Assembly (NCBI RefSeq): GCF_002387895.1
Contig: NZ_DGLI01000012.1
Coordinates: 1 to 51,783 of the forward strand
Length of the DNA: 51,783 nt
Reading direction: 5' to 3'
Origin: Clostridium sp. UBA4548
Lineage (GTDB): Bacteria > Bacillota > Clostridia > Clostridiales > Clostridiaceae
Shown: one piece after another, positions 26,139-34,474 of the stretch
Position numbering within the stretch: position 1 is the first letter of the stretch
Layout: every line of letters starts with the position of its first letter
The notes under the pieces: generated by a model
The model's input: the letters and a program-made list of their open reading frames with translations, nothing else
What the model was told of the DNA's origin: nothing
Databases searched by the model: none
Translations under genes and position numbers: made by a program

Positions 26139-28867
26139 TATGCTCCTATTTCTTTTCTTTCTTCCATTTTAGCCTGTAGTAAATCTCCTCTTTCCTTTAA
26201 TATCATTGATATTGCAAGGAATACTACTAAAATTGAAGTTAAAATAAACATATCATGTCCTATTAGTCCTAGGTTACTTCCAGATATGATTTCTCTTAAA
26301 GCTGATACGCAATAAGTGAATGGCATATAAGGATTTAATACTTTAAATAAATCTGGTACTACTTCTAGTGGGAAAGTTCCTGCACAAGAAGTTAGCTGTA
26401 GAATTAATAAAACTATAGCAAGTAATCTTCCCGCATCACCTAGAATAAAGATTAAACATTGAATTATTGCAATGAAAGATAAAGACATTAATACATTAAA
26501 TAAGAAATATAGTGGAAGGTTTTGTGGTTTTAAACCTAAAGTTAGAACTACTGCACTAACAAGAAGTGCTTGTAGGGTTCCTATAAATCCATAGGATAAG
26601 TATTTACCAAAAACCGTTGAAATTGGACCTGCATCCATGCTATCTTCAACCTTTGAAGATATTACAAAGAACATCATTATTGCTCCAACCCATAAAGATA
26701 ATGGGATAAAATAAGGTGTAAATCCTGTTCCGTAATCCTTAACTGCATTTACTGCTGCATCATTCATAACTACAGGTTTAGATACAAAGCTAGCCATATC
26801 TTCACTGGTATTTATAAGATTCTTATCTAACTTATCTGCACCTTCATTTAACTTTTCTGCTAATTCCTTAGAACCATCATTTAACTTTTGAGTTCCATCT
26901 GTTAATTCTGGAATTTTTCCATTTAATTCTTTTAGTCCATCATTTAAGGCAACTGAACCATCTGCTAACTGATTAACTCCTGAAACAAGTTCTGGCATCT
27001 TTCCTTTAAGTTCTCCTAACCCACCATTTAAGGCATTTGAACCTACAGCAAGTTTATTAGTTCCTTCAGCTAGTTGTGGCACTTTTTCTCTTAGTTGTTC
27101 TAAGCCTACTCTTAACTGTATAGAACCTGTTCCTAAGGCATCTATACCTTTATAAACCTTGCCTGTTCCTTGCTCAAGAGCTGATATTCCATTAGCTAAA
27201 GTTGGTATATTGGAATTTAGTGATCCAAGTCCTGCTTTTAGCTCATTAGCTCCTTGACCTAATTTATCAGCTCCATTTACTAATCCCTCAGTTCCTGAAA
27301 CTAGTGCATCCATACCGGATTTTAAACTTGGTTTTCCATCATAACCAGTATTAACTGCTGCATTTAATCCAGCCACAGCTGTCTTTAAGCTTGGCTTATC
27401 CTTAGTATCTACAGAAACACTGTTATTTAAAGCAGACACTGCTGTTTTAAGTGATGGCTGGGTCGCGCTCTTATCTACGTTAACAGAAGCATTTAAAACT
27501 CCAACCATTTGAGCTAATATTTGAGCTCTTTGTGTATCATTAGTTGCTGCATTATACTGCTGAGTTAAAGCTGCAACTACTTGTTCTGGAGTCATACCAT
27601 TTCCTGAAGGTACTGCTCCACCATTTACTACATTATTAAAAGTGCTTAATGCTGTTGATAAAGAAGAAACTCCTTTATTTATGCCTCCTACACCTTGTAC
27701 TAAGCTTGGTGTAGTACTAGTGCCTACATTAACTGCATTGTTTAAACCTTCTAGTGAAGCGCCTAATTGGTCTACCCCACCCTTAGTTTGTTTAATACCT
27801 TGTAGTAAGCCTTTTAATCCATATTGTAATCCTAAAGGCTTTCCATTAGCATCTACTGCGGTAGTATTTATACCCTGCGCTAACTTATCTGCACCCTCAT
27901 AAAGAGCTGTTGCTCCTTTTGATAACTCAGGAACCTTTTCAGTAATTTGGGTCATTCCTCCATTTATACTGTTCACGGCTTCCTTTAATCCCTTTGGGTT
28001 ACCATTAGTATCTATCTCTTTAGAGTTAATTCCATTAGCTATAGAACTAGCTCCATCATAAAGAGAATTCACTCCTGAAGTCAAAGCAGGAGTATTTTGA
28101 TTTAAGGAACTTAGTCCATCCTTAAGCTGTAAGGAACCATCATAAAGTTTATTTACTCCATCTGCCATTTGTGGAGAACTGCCCTTTAGTTTTCCAAGTC
28201 CCTCAGATAGTTTTGTAGAGCCATCATAAAGCTTGGTCACACCATCTGCTAGCTGTGGTACTTTATCATTTAAAGTGCTTATTCCCTCTGAAAGTTCCTT
28301 ACTTCCATCAGCTGCTTTTCTCATACCATCCTTAACTTCATACAAACTGTCAAAGGTTACTTTAGTATATTCTTCGCTGATGTTTTCTATTATCTCTGCT
28401 TTTAGCTTATCCTCAACTCTTCCCCCTATTTGTGCTGCAAGAAAGTTTTTCTTGTCATTAGAAGAGTAAGTTATAGATGGCTGCTGTGGCTTTCCATCCT
28501 TAGCACTCATAACTTTCTGTGAAAAATCTTCTGGAATTACAAACATGGAGTAATATCCATCCTTATCTAATCCCTGATTTGCTTCTTCAAGACTAACAAA
28601 TTGCCACTTCACTTCTGTATTTTCCTTCAGGTTTTTTACTATATCCTGTCCATAGTTAACTGCTTCTCCATCCTTTGTTCCGCCCTTATCAAGATTTACA
28701 AAAGCTACAGGTAGCTGATTAAGTCTTGAGTAAGGATCCCAGAAAGCAGCTAAATAAAGTAAGCTGTACAGCAGCGGTACAATTATTATTGCTACAACTG
28801 AGACTCTGATAAACCTGTTCCTAAAGATACTTGAAATATCTTTCCAGGCAATCTTGGCAAATTTCAT
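26138..28867 (-). CDS. YhgE/Pip-family membrane protein with long L-x-x-G repeat region
   Basis: A 909-residue protein with one N-terminal transmembrane helix (residues about 22-42), a very long extracytoplasmic region (about 50-700) and five to six helices in an ABC-2-like C-terminal membrane domain. The N-terminus (IAWKDISSIFRNRFIR, WDPYSRLNQLPVAFVNLDKGG less one residue) matches the YhgE/phage-infection-protein family. The extracellular part is built of about 22-residue repeats of the form LxxGxxxLYDGSxxLxxGLxxL, likely helical. Relatives include the L. lactis phage receptor Pip and EsaA-like proteins of type VII secretion; no ESX genes are seen here. Export, envelope or transport roles are only inference. 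The ATG at 28867 follows AGGTGAGG. A promoter with a TetR-type operator lies upstream. Confidence 0.88.
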   Translation of the reverse strand: MKFAKIAWKDISSIFRNRFIRVSVVAIIIVPLLYSLLYLAAFWDPYSRLNQLPVAFVNLDKGGTKDGEAVNYGQDIVKNLKENTEVKWQFVSLEEANQGLDKDGYYSMFVIPEDFSQKVMSAKDGKPQQPSITYSSNDKKNFLAAQIGGRVEDKLKAEIIENISEEYTKVTFDSLYEVKDGMRKAADGSKELSEGISTLNDKVPQLADGVTKLYDGSTKLSEGLGKLKGSSPQMADGVNKLYDGSLQLKDGLSSLNQNTPALTSGVNSLYDGASSIANGINSKEIDTNGNPKGLKEAVNSINGGMTQITEKVPELSKGATALYEGADKLAQGINTTAVDANGKPLGLQYGLKGLLQGIKQTKGGVDQLGASLEGLNNAVNVGTSTTPSLVQGVGGINKGVSSLSTALSTFNNVVNGGAVPSGNGMTPEQVVAALTQQYNAATNDTQRAQILAQMVGVLNASVNVDKSATQPSLKTAVSALNNSVSVDTKDKPSLKTAVAGLNAAVNTGYDGKPSLKSGMDALVSGTEGLVNGADKLGQGANELKAGLGSLNSNIPTLANGISALEQGTGKVYKGIDALGTGSIQLRVGLEQLREKVPQLAEGTNKLAVGSNALNGGLGELKGKMPELVSGVNQLADGSVALNDGLKELNGKIPELTDGTQKLNDGSKELAEKLNEGADKLDKNLINTSEDMASFVSKPVVMNDAAVNAVKDYGTGFTPYFIPLSLWVGAIMMFFVISSKVEDSMDAGPISTVFGKYLSYGFIGTLQALLVSAVVLTLGLKPQNLPLYFLFNVLMSLSFIAIIQCLIFILGDAGRLLAIVLLILQLTSCAGTFPLEVVPDLFKVLNPYMPFTYCVSALREIISGSNLGLIGHDMFILTSILVVFLAISMILKERGDLLQAKMEERKEIGA

Positions 28868-28891
28868 AATCCTCACCTCATTTATTTTTGT

Positions 28892-28905
28892 ACTGACTGG
28901 TCAGT
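28892..28905. promoter_or_regulatory. Candidate TetR operator
   Basis: ACTGAC-TG-GTCAGT is an inverted repeat with 6-base arms, the form used by many TetR repressors. It begins right after the -10 box of the yhgE promoter, so a bound repressor would block initiation. The TetR gene lies next to yhgE, about 900 bases further upstream. Confidence 0.7.
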
Positions 28906-28908
28906 TTA

Positions 28909-28937
28909 GTTATACTCCTTTTTTAAAGTGAAGTCAA
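28909..28937 (-). promoter_or_regulatory. Promoter of the yhgE-like gene
   Basis: Minus strand TTGACT (28932-28937), 17-base spacer, TATAAC (28909-28914). The rest of the gap to the TetR gene (28938-29184) shows no gene. Confidence 0.75.
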
Positions 28938-29010
28938 TATATTTTTTGATACTTTTAATTGTGAATTTTTTAGTTTTTAGGAATATCCTGAAGTCTCATA
29001 TTCTTTAGCT

Positions 29011-29053
29011 ATTTAATAATAAATAAGTTCATTTATTCTAAAAATTTCGGAAA
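29011..29053 (+). repeat. Short dispersed repeat, family 2 (third copy)
   Basis: TTTAATAATAAATAAGTTCA and the sequence after it (to TTTCGGAAA) resemble the copies at 11849-11890 and 20474-20519. This is the weakest of the three. Confidence 0.25.
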
Positions 29054-29184
29054 TTAATATAAGTGATAAAAGTTCACATTATTACACTAAAGCTGCGCCT
29101 TTAATAAAAGTATCCCCACTTAACAGCTTTAAGCAATCTTCCGTAGAAAAATATGATTAAAAATAATTTTATATAATTACCGAA

Positions 29185-29238
29185 AAAAACTCTTTATAAC
29201 TTATAATCCCGTAGAATTACAATTTATAAAGAGTTTTT
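29185..29238 (-). terminator. Terminator of the TetR gene
   Basis: On the minus strand AAAAACTCTTTATAA pairs perfectly with TTATAAAGAGTTTTT (arms 29224-29238 and 29185-29199) around a 24-base loop and runs into a T tract. It begins directly after the stop codon. Confidence 0.8.
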
Positions 29239-29239
29239 A

Positions 29240-29806
29240 TTATGCTTTTAGACCTCTTAAGCTATATTCAATTAATTCATCCACTACATCATCCAAATTT
29301 ATACTATCTATGTTAATAACCTCATAAACTGCTGCTGAACATAGAGTTCCGAAAAATGCATAAGCCATGAAGTAAGCATTGCCTTTTCTTATAATTCCAG
29401 CTTCCATAGCTTCCTGAAAAAAGTCTTTAATTTCTTCTATGTAAGTTCCTAACTTATTTCTAAGTTCTACCTGCCTAATCTCTTGACCCCATAACTGACT
29501 CATTAATACTTTGAAAAAATCCTTATTTCTGTAAAGTATAGAAAGTTGTGCCTTGCATATTATTTTAAGTTTTTCTAAAGGATTTGTCACTGTTTTGATA
29601 TGTTCCTTTAGCTCCTCTACCATTAACCCAAGCCCTTCTTCTATGATGAAATTAAAAATTTCTTCCTTACTCTTATAATGGTAATATAAAGTTCCTTTTG
29701 CTACTCCTGCAGCCTCTGCAACTTGGTCCATGGTAGTTCCATTATAGCCAAAGTTTGAAAAAGTTTTTATAGCAGCTTCAAATATAACCTTTTTTGTTTT
29801 ATTCAT
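29240..29806 (-). CDS. TetR/AcrR-family transcriptional repressor
   Basis: A 188-residue regulator starting at the ATG at 29806, with GGAG about 8 bases upstream; a GTG three codons earlier is possible. The N-terminal helix-turn-helix reads FGYNGTTMDQVAEAAGVAKG followed by TLYYHYKSKEEIF, clear for the family. The C-terminal ligand domain (about 60-188) is divergent, as usual. It is transcribed in the same direction as the yhgE-like gene but with its own terminator between. The operator on the yhgE promoter suggests that gene is its target. The inducer is unknown. Confidence 0.92.
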   Translation of the reverse strand: MNKTKKVIFEAAIKTFSNFGYNGTTMDQVAEAAGVAKGTLYYHYKSKEEIFNFIIEEGLGLMVEELKEHIKTVTNPLEKLKIICKAQLSILYRNKDFFKVLMSQLWGQEIRQVELRNKLGTYIEEIKDFFQEAMEAGIIRKGNAYFMAYAFFGTLCSAAVYEVINIDSINLDDVVDELIEYSLRGLKA

Positions 29807-30012
29807 TTTTATCACTCCAAATTATAATATAAGAAACCAAAGTTAAATCCTAATTTACAAAAGCTACTCTTAATTCCTTGAAGGTTTTAGTAATAATTAG
29901 TGTAAAACTCATCTTTGAAATCTTATAGACATAAAATCCTATATTATAATACCACAGTTTTAATTTTAATACTACCTAGTATAATTTTTTTTAATTATCT
30001 ATAAATTTACAA

Positions 30013-31197
30013 CTATTCTCCAATCTTTAATAATCTAGTAGAAGAAAAACTAATAGCTATTGCTCCAAGTGGCGCTGTAATTAAAATTGATAACACTGCT
30101 ATAGCTAATATAATTTCTCCTGAAGCTACCCCTAAAGATAGTGGAATTGCTCCTATAGCTGCTTGCACCGTGGCCTTTGGAAGGTAGGCAATAATACAAA
30201 ACACCCTTTCTCTCCAATTTAACTTTGTTCCTACTAGGGAAATTAAAACCCCTATACTTCTTCCTATAAGTCCAATAAGAATAACTGCTATACCTACTAC
30301 CCCTGCATTAATGGCTACACCTATGTTAACCTGTGCACCTACCAATACAAACAAAAGTATTTCTGCAAAAATCCATATTTTATTTAGCTTCAAGCCTAGC
30401 CTTTTCCCTACTTGTGGCATTTTTTCTAAAATTATAAATCCTATAGTCATAACTCCTAAAAGTCCTGCAATTTCAATTTTATTTTTTAATAAATTTTCTA
30501 AAGCAGTGAGTAAGATGGAAGCACCTATGATGAGTAATACCTTTTTAGTATCTCTTATATGATACTTTTTAAATACCCTAACCATAAAGAACCCTATAAC
30601 AGCTCCTGCTCCAATACCTAGTACAATAGAAATTGGAATTCCAAGTAACTTTATCCCAATGTTTACATGACTTCCACTGTATAAACCTAAAAAAGTACTA
30701 AATATCGTAATTGCAAACACATCATCAATTGACGCTCCTGCTAAAATTAATGTTGGTATTCCCTTATTAGTTCCTATTCTTCGCTCCATAAAACTTAACA
30801 TTTGTGGCACTACCACTGCTGGAGATACAGCTGCAAGGATAAAGCCTAATATTCCTCCTTGAATAAATGTAAATCCTAGAAACTTTATTGAAGCAAAAGC
30901 AATAAAAAATCCTTCTACAAGTCCAGGAATACAACTCATTTTAATTGCTGTTTTTCCTACCTTATTTAAATCTTCCCTACTAATTCCAATACCTGCTCTT
31001 AATAAAATGATTATAAGTGCAATTTTACGAAAATCAGCAGAAGCACTTAAAAGTGATGGTTCCAGTAAATTAAACCCATAGGGCCCTAGTATAACCCCTA
31101 AAATTAACATTCCTAAAAGTCCTGGTAGTTTCATCTTTGTAAAAATTAAATTAGCTAAAAGTCCTAACATTATTATAATTCCTAAACTCGTTGCCAT
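30013..31197 (-). CDS. CPA-family cation:proton antiporter under fluoride riboswitch control
   Basis: A 394-residue integral membrane protein with about 12 helices, of the CPA (NhaP/KefB-like, COG0475) type. The adjacent aspartates in LAGASIDDVFAITIFS near residue 155, in a helix facing the transport path, are where CPA2 antiporters carry their ion-binding acids. No C-terminal TrkA/RCK domain is present. The leader carries a fluoride riboswitch, so expression should rise with fluoride. The fluoride regulon is known to include antiporter genes besides CrcB/Fluc and CLC-F. Whether this protein exports fluoride, or restores pH and cation balance when HF enters, cannot be read from sequence. Confidence 0.85.
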   Translation of the reverse strand: MATSLGIIIMLGLLANLIFTKMKLPGLLGMLILGVILGPYGFNLLEPSLLSASADFRKIALIIILLRAGIGISREDLNKVGKTAIKMSCIPGLVEGFFIAFASIKFLGFTFIQGGILGFILAAVSPAVVVPQMLSFMERRIGTNKGIPTLILAGASIDDVFAITIFSTFLGLYSGSHVNIGIKLLGIPISIVLGIGAGAVIGFFMVRVFKKYHIRDTKKVLLIIGASILLTALENLLKNKIEIAGLLGVMTIGFIILEKMPQVGKRLGLKLNKIWIFAEILLFVLVGAQVNIGVAINAGVVGIAVILIGLIGRSIGVLISLVGTKLNWRERVFCIIAYLPKATVQAAIGAIPLSLGVASGEIILAIAVLSILITAPLGAIAISFSSTRLLKIGE

Positions 31198-31274
31198 GTT
31201 TTATCTCCCCTCTTGTCTTTAATATTAATTAATTAAAATTTCCTTTTTGTAAAGTTCCTTCTTCATTAAACGCA

Positions 31275-31313
31275 AAAAATCCTACAGGTATACCGTAAAA
31301 TATCACCTGTAGG
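31275..31313 (-). terminator. Fluoride-riboswitch-controlled terminator
   Basis: On the minus strand CCTACAGGTGATA pairs with TATACCTGTAGG around TTTTACGG and is followed by ATTTTTTG. Its 5' arm overlaps the TGACTCCTACAGG end of the aptamer, so ligand-bound aptamer and terminator exclude each other. Confidence 0.85.
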
Positions 31314-31412
31314 AGTCATTAGCATAAGGCATCTTCAAAAAATAAATAAGTTAGTAAAGTGACTCATTATTTATCTTCAGATACAATGCGGTTTTGGTGA
31401 ACTCCATCACCT
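31304..31412 (-). promoter_or_regulatory. Fluoride (crcB-type) riboswitch with enlarged P3
   Basis: Reading the minus strand, AGGTGATGGAGTTCACC (31396-31412) and later GCTAATGACTCCTACAGG (31306-31323) reproduce the two conserved halves of the fluoride riboswitch; the well-studied B. cereus crcB aptamer has GGCGATGGAGTTCGCC and GCTAATGACTCCTAC. The loop GGAGT can pair with ACTCC as the required pseudoknot. The P3 arm between them, only about 10 bases in B. cereus, is about 68 bases here. Confidence 0.88.
31322..31389 (+). repeat. Small MITE-like repeat, copy 2, inside the fluoride riboswitch
   Basis: A 68-bp segment with imperfect inverted ends: GCATAAGGCATCTTCA at the left and TGAAGATACAATGC-like complement at the right (GCATTGTATCTGAAG on the minus strand). 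The inner arms AATAAATAA and TTATTTAT also pair, so it folds into one long hairpin. Its minus strand matches copy 1 at 55-126. It fills the P3 position of the fluoride aptamer. Confidence 0.6.
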
Positions 31413-31579
31413 TTTAACTTGTAATTCGATTTTACTACACTGAAAATAAATTGTCTATACATAGAGTTAAACAACTTTCCAATAGGTAGTAATTAAAATG
31501 TTAAAGTTATTTTTTTATATGAACCTAATTAAAAATATTATATAATCATATTATATAATGTCAATGAGGAGTGAAACCA

Positions 31580-32152
31580 ATGATCTTTGCTTCAAAAAAA
31601 GAATATAGAGAAGAAGTTCTAACTAGGCGTTCAGATACTTCCAATGAAATTAGAGAACAATGGAATGAAATTATTTTTAATAAATTAATCAGTAGCGATT
31701 ACTATAAAAAGTCCTCTGTGATTTTTACCTTTGTATCCTTTAAGGATGAAGTGGATACCCACAGGTTTATTGAATATGCCTTAAAGGATGACAAGAAAAT
31801 TTGTGTACCTAAAGTTCCTTCCAAAAAGCAGGGCATGGAAGTTTATTTTATAAATAGCTTTGAGGATTTAAAAAAAGGTTACTTTGACATTCTCGAACCT
31901 TTGGAAGGCTGTATTAAAGCCTCTGCAGAGGAAATTGATTTTATCCTAATGCCAGGAGTTGCTTTTGATAAACAAGGGAATAGAATTGGCTATGGCGCTG
32001 GTTTTTATGATAGGTTTCTTTCTCAGCTTAAAAGGCAGGTTCCTAAAATTGCACTGGCATATGATTTTCAACTTTATGAAAAAGTGCCAACGGATGAGTT
32101 TGATGTTAGAATTGATGGGGTTATTACAGAGACGGATATTATAACTTTTTAA
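31580..32152 (+). CDS. 5-formyltetrahydrofolate cyclo-ligase
   Basis: Converts 5-formyl-THF to 5,10-methenyl-THF using ATP, recycling one-carbon folate. The ATG at 31580, 8 bases after GAGGAG, gives 190 residues, a normal length. The signature GVAFDKQGNRIGYGAGFYDR near residue 130 is the substrate and ATP site. The N-terminal KKEYREEVLTRRS has the basic residues that bind phosphate. It is divergent from the antiporter gene, with a 380-bp gap that holds the fluoride riboswitch, and ends at a strong terminator. Confidence 0.93.
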   Translation: MIFASKKEYREEVLTRRSDTSNEIREQWNEIIFNKLISSDYYKKSSVIFTFVSFKDEVDTHRFIEYALKDDKKICVPKVPSKKQGMEVYFINSFEDLKKGYFDILEPLEGCIKASAEEIDFILMPGVAFDKQGNRIGYGAGFYDRFLSQLKRQVPKIALAYDFQLYEKVPTDEFDVRIDGVITETDIITF

Positions 32153-32292
32153 AGTTATAATAGTAAGCACCTATCCACATATCTTATGAAAATTACTCAC
32201 AACTTGTTGAGTTTATAGTTACTAAAATAATTTTTCACCTAAACTGAAACTTTTCTATTGAAAAAACGTTCACAGACCAAAATAAAATGCAC

Positions 32293-32337
32293 CCTATAGG
32301 GTAGACAATTAAAAAAGTCTAACCTATAGGTTTTTTT
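32293..32337 (+). terminator. Terminator of the cyclo-ligase gene
   Basis: CCTATAGGGTAGAC pairs with GTCTAACCTATAGG (one mismatch) around AATTAAAAAA, followed by TTTTTTT. It may also serve the converging beta-lactamase-like gene. Confidence 0.8.
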
Positions 32338-32354
32338 CTTTACAATCATTACTC

Positions 32355-33419
32355 TTATAATTTACCTACTAGTAATTCTTGAATTTCCCTTGCCATTGCC
32401 CAAACATTACAATCTTGGTTAGCAAGTACTATAACTGTTGCATCCACAGATGGATAGTAATTAAATTTACAAGCTACTCCTGAATTTACTCCATCCTTGG
32501 TAATTAATAGTATGTCATCTTCAGCTTTTCTGAAGATGAATTCAAAACCATAACCCATTTTAACAGTGGCTTTTTCATATTCTCTATAAACCTCCTTTGG
32601 TGTAAATAGATCCCCAGTTAATTCCCTTGATAAAACTTCCCCATTATAAAGCTTACGGATAAACACATCTAAATCTTCAACTGTTGTGAAAGCCCCTCCA
32701 TCTGGAGATCCTATCGGTGGATAAGAATATATATTTTTTCTCCACTCAATGAATTCATCCTTGTCATCACAAACCATAGCATAGCCTTCTGCTACCTTTT
32801 CATTAATGCCATCCATACTGTAAAACCCTGAGTTTGCCATTCCTATTTTTTCAAAAACTTCCTCTTTTATATAATCTCTATATTTCTTTCCTGTAACTTT
32901 TTCTATAACTAAGCCAAGAAGTATAAATGCCACATTATTATACCTACAGCCTTCCCCTGGGGCAAAATTAGGTGCTTTGTGAATAAATTGAGGTAAAAAA
33001 TCAACTAGTTCTCTTATGGAATAGTTTGGTTTAACCTTCCAAATATCCTCATAGCTTTCTCCTGCTTCTTCATCTGCATCATCACCAATTCCTGAGGTGT
33101 GAGTCAACAGCTGATAAATAGTAACTTCCTTTGAAATTGATGTGTCCTTTATATCTAGTATTTCTAAAACTTTATCTTCAAAGTTTAAAACACCTTTTTC
33201 AATTAATAGTAGTACTCCAACTGTGGTAAATAATTTAGTTACAGAAGCAGTATCAAACTTTGTATCCACTGTATTTTTTATTTTCCATCCCTTATGGGCA
33301 TATCCATATGCACCACTAAATAATATATCATTGGCTTTTTTGACTAGTATTGCTCCTGAAAAATCTTTCTCAACTGCATACCTTTCAACTATTTGTTTAA
33401 TTCTTTCTTCAACTTTCAT
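32355..33419 (-). CDS. Serine hydrolase, beta-lactamase/penicillin-binding fold
   Basis: A 354-residue protein of the class C beta-lactamase/D-alanyl carboxypeptidase-like family. The ATG at 33419 follows GGAGGG; the open frame reaches 33485 without such a site. The catalytic serine and lysine are in TASVTKLFTTVG (S-x-x-K) near residue 60, the tyrosine of the second motif in RYNNVAFILLG (Y-x-N) near residue 155. LTHTSGIGD is also conserved. There is no signal peptide, so it is probably cytoplasmic, as in many clostridial esterase-like relatives. Substrate is unknown. A second, diverged member lies 1 kb upstream at 34475-35905. Confidence 0.87.
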   Translation of the reverse strand: MKVEERIKQIVERYAVEKDFSGAILVKKANDILFSGAYGYAHKGWKIKNTVDTKFDTASVTKLFTTVGVLLLIEKGVLNFEDKVLEILDIKDTSISKEVTIYQLLTHTSGIGDDADEEAGESYEDIWKVKPNYSIRELVDFLPQFIHKAPNFAPGEGCRYNNVAFILLGLVIEKVTGKKYRDYIKEEVFEKIGMANSGFYSMDGINEKVAEGYAMVCDDKDEFIEWRKNIYSYPPIGSPDGGAFTTVEDLDVFIRKLYNGEVLSRELTGDLFTPKEVYREYEKATVKMGYGFEFIFRKAEDDILLITKDGVNSGVACKFNYYPSVDATVIVLANQDCNVWAMAREIQELLVGKL

Positions 33420-33611
33420 TATATATCCCTCCATGTTGTTGCTACTTGAAAAATGCATACCTTTAAAATCACTTTCAAGCTTCATATCTTTTATCCTACT
33501 TCTTATACATCATGTATGTTTACTATCTATAATGGATTTTTAAATCTACTACTTCTGCTTACCCTAGAAGATAAGAAGATATAGTGTTTCTTCAGATTTC
33601 AGCCACTTTGC

Positions 33612-34411
33612 CTACTTAACATAGGTGACTCTCCAGGGACATACCTCTGTAATGCCTATTTTTTTATAAACCTCACGAGCTATTGGATTATTATAAAATA
33701 AGTATGGGTACTTTCCTTCTTTTAATATCATTTCAAAGAGTCCTACTAAAGCTTCGCTGCCATAGCCTTTGTTTCTATGTTTAGGATTAGTTACAACCCC
33801 TATGACTATAGCACTTTTCTCTCCTTCCCTAACCGTTGAACAGGAAGAAACCATTTCCCCATTAATGGATAAATAAGCAGTACGGTCAGTGGTGTCTTTA
33901 AGTCTATTAATCTCCGCTTCAATATATTCTCTTTTATCACTTGGAAGTACGTCCGTGTATTCCTCTGTTGACATAAGCAAGTCATATTGCATTGCAACTT
34001 CCTTTTCTGTTTTAATAATACCTATTGGTAAATCCTCATATCTTCTTTTAGCTTTAATATTTTTTATAACTCCCATATAAGATATGGTATCTTCTTCAAC
34101 CTTCACATAAGGTAAAAACTTTTTCATAAGATCACCTGGACCTGATAGTTTTGAAAAGGTTAATTTCCACAATACATCTTCATAAACATCAATACTTCTA
34201 TCCTCTGGCAGTAGTAAGTTACGTTGTTAAAGTTATTTAATAATATAGATTTCAATACACCTTCTTCATACTCTCCAAACACACGAAAGCCTTCTCTTCT
34301 ATAATTATTTCTTACTAAATCTTCGACAATGAAATAATAATTTGTGATTTCCTCCCCAAAGAGATCCACAACCTCTTCATGATTTTTACTTGTTAATTCT
34401 ACAATCCCCAT
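33612..34411 (-). pseudogene. GNAT-family N-acetyltransferase gene broken by a frameshift
   Basis: The first part (34411 to about 34205) encodes MGIVELTSKNHEEVV up to LNNFNNVTYY, then runs into out-of-frame codons and a stop at 34160. The next frame continues the protein without a start: LPEDRSIDVYEDVLWKL, leading to a typical acetyl-CoA-binding GNAT domain with VIGVVTNPKHRNKGYGSEAL near the C-terminus. One extra base near 34205-34216 would give a single protein of about 266 residues. This is either a real inactivating deletion or a sequencing error. The substrate is unknown. Confidence 0.8.
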
Positions 34412-34474
34412 ATTTTTATCCCCTTATATACTTTTTTAGTATCTTAATTCCTCAAACCAATATAGCTTAATATT

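Noticed and set aside
34160..34411. A separate 83-residue gene next to the GNAT gene
   Set aside because: Its last codons are out of frame, and the following frame continues the same protein. It is the 5' part of one frameshifted gene.
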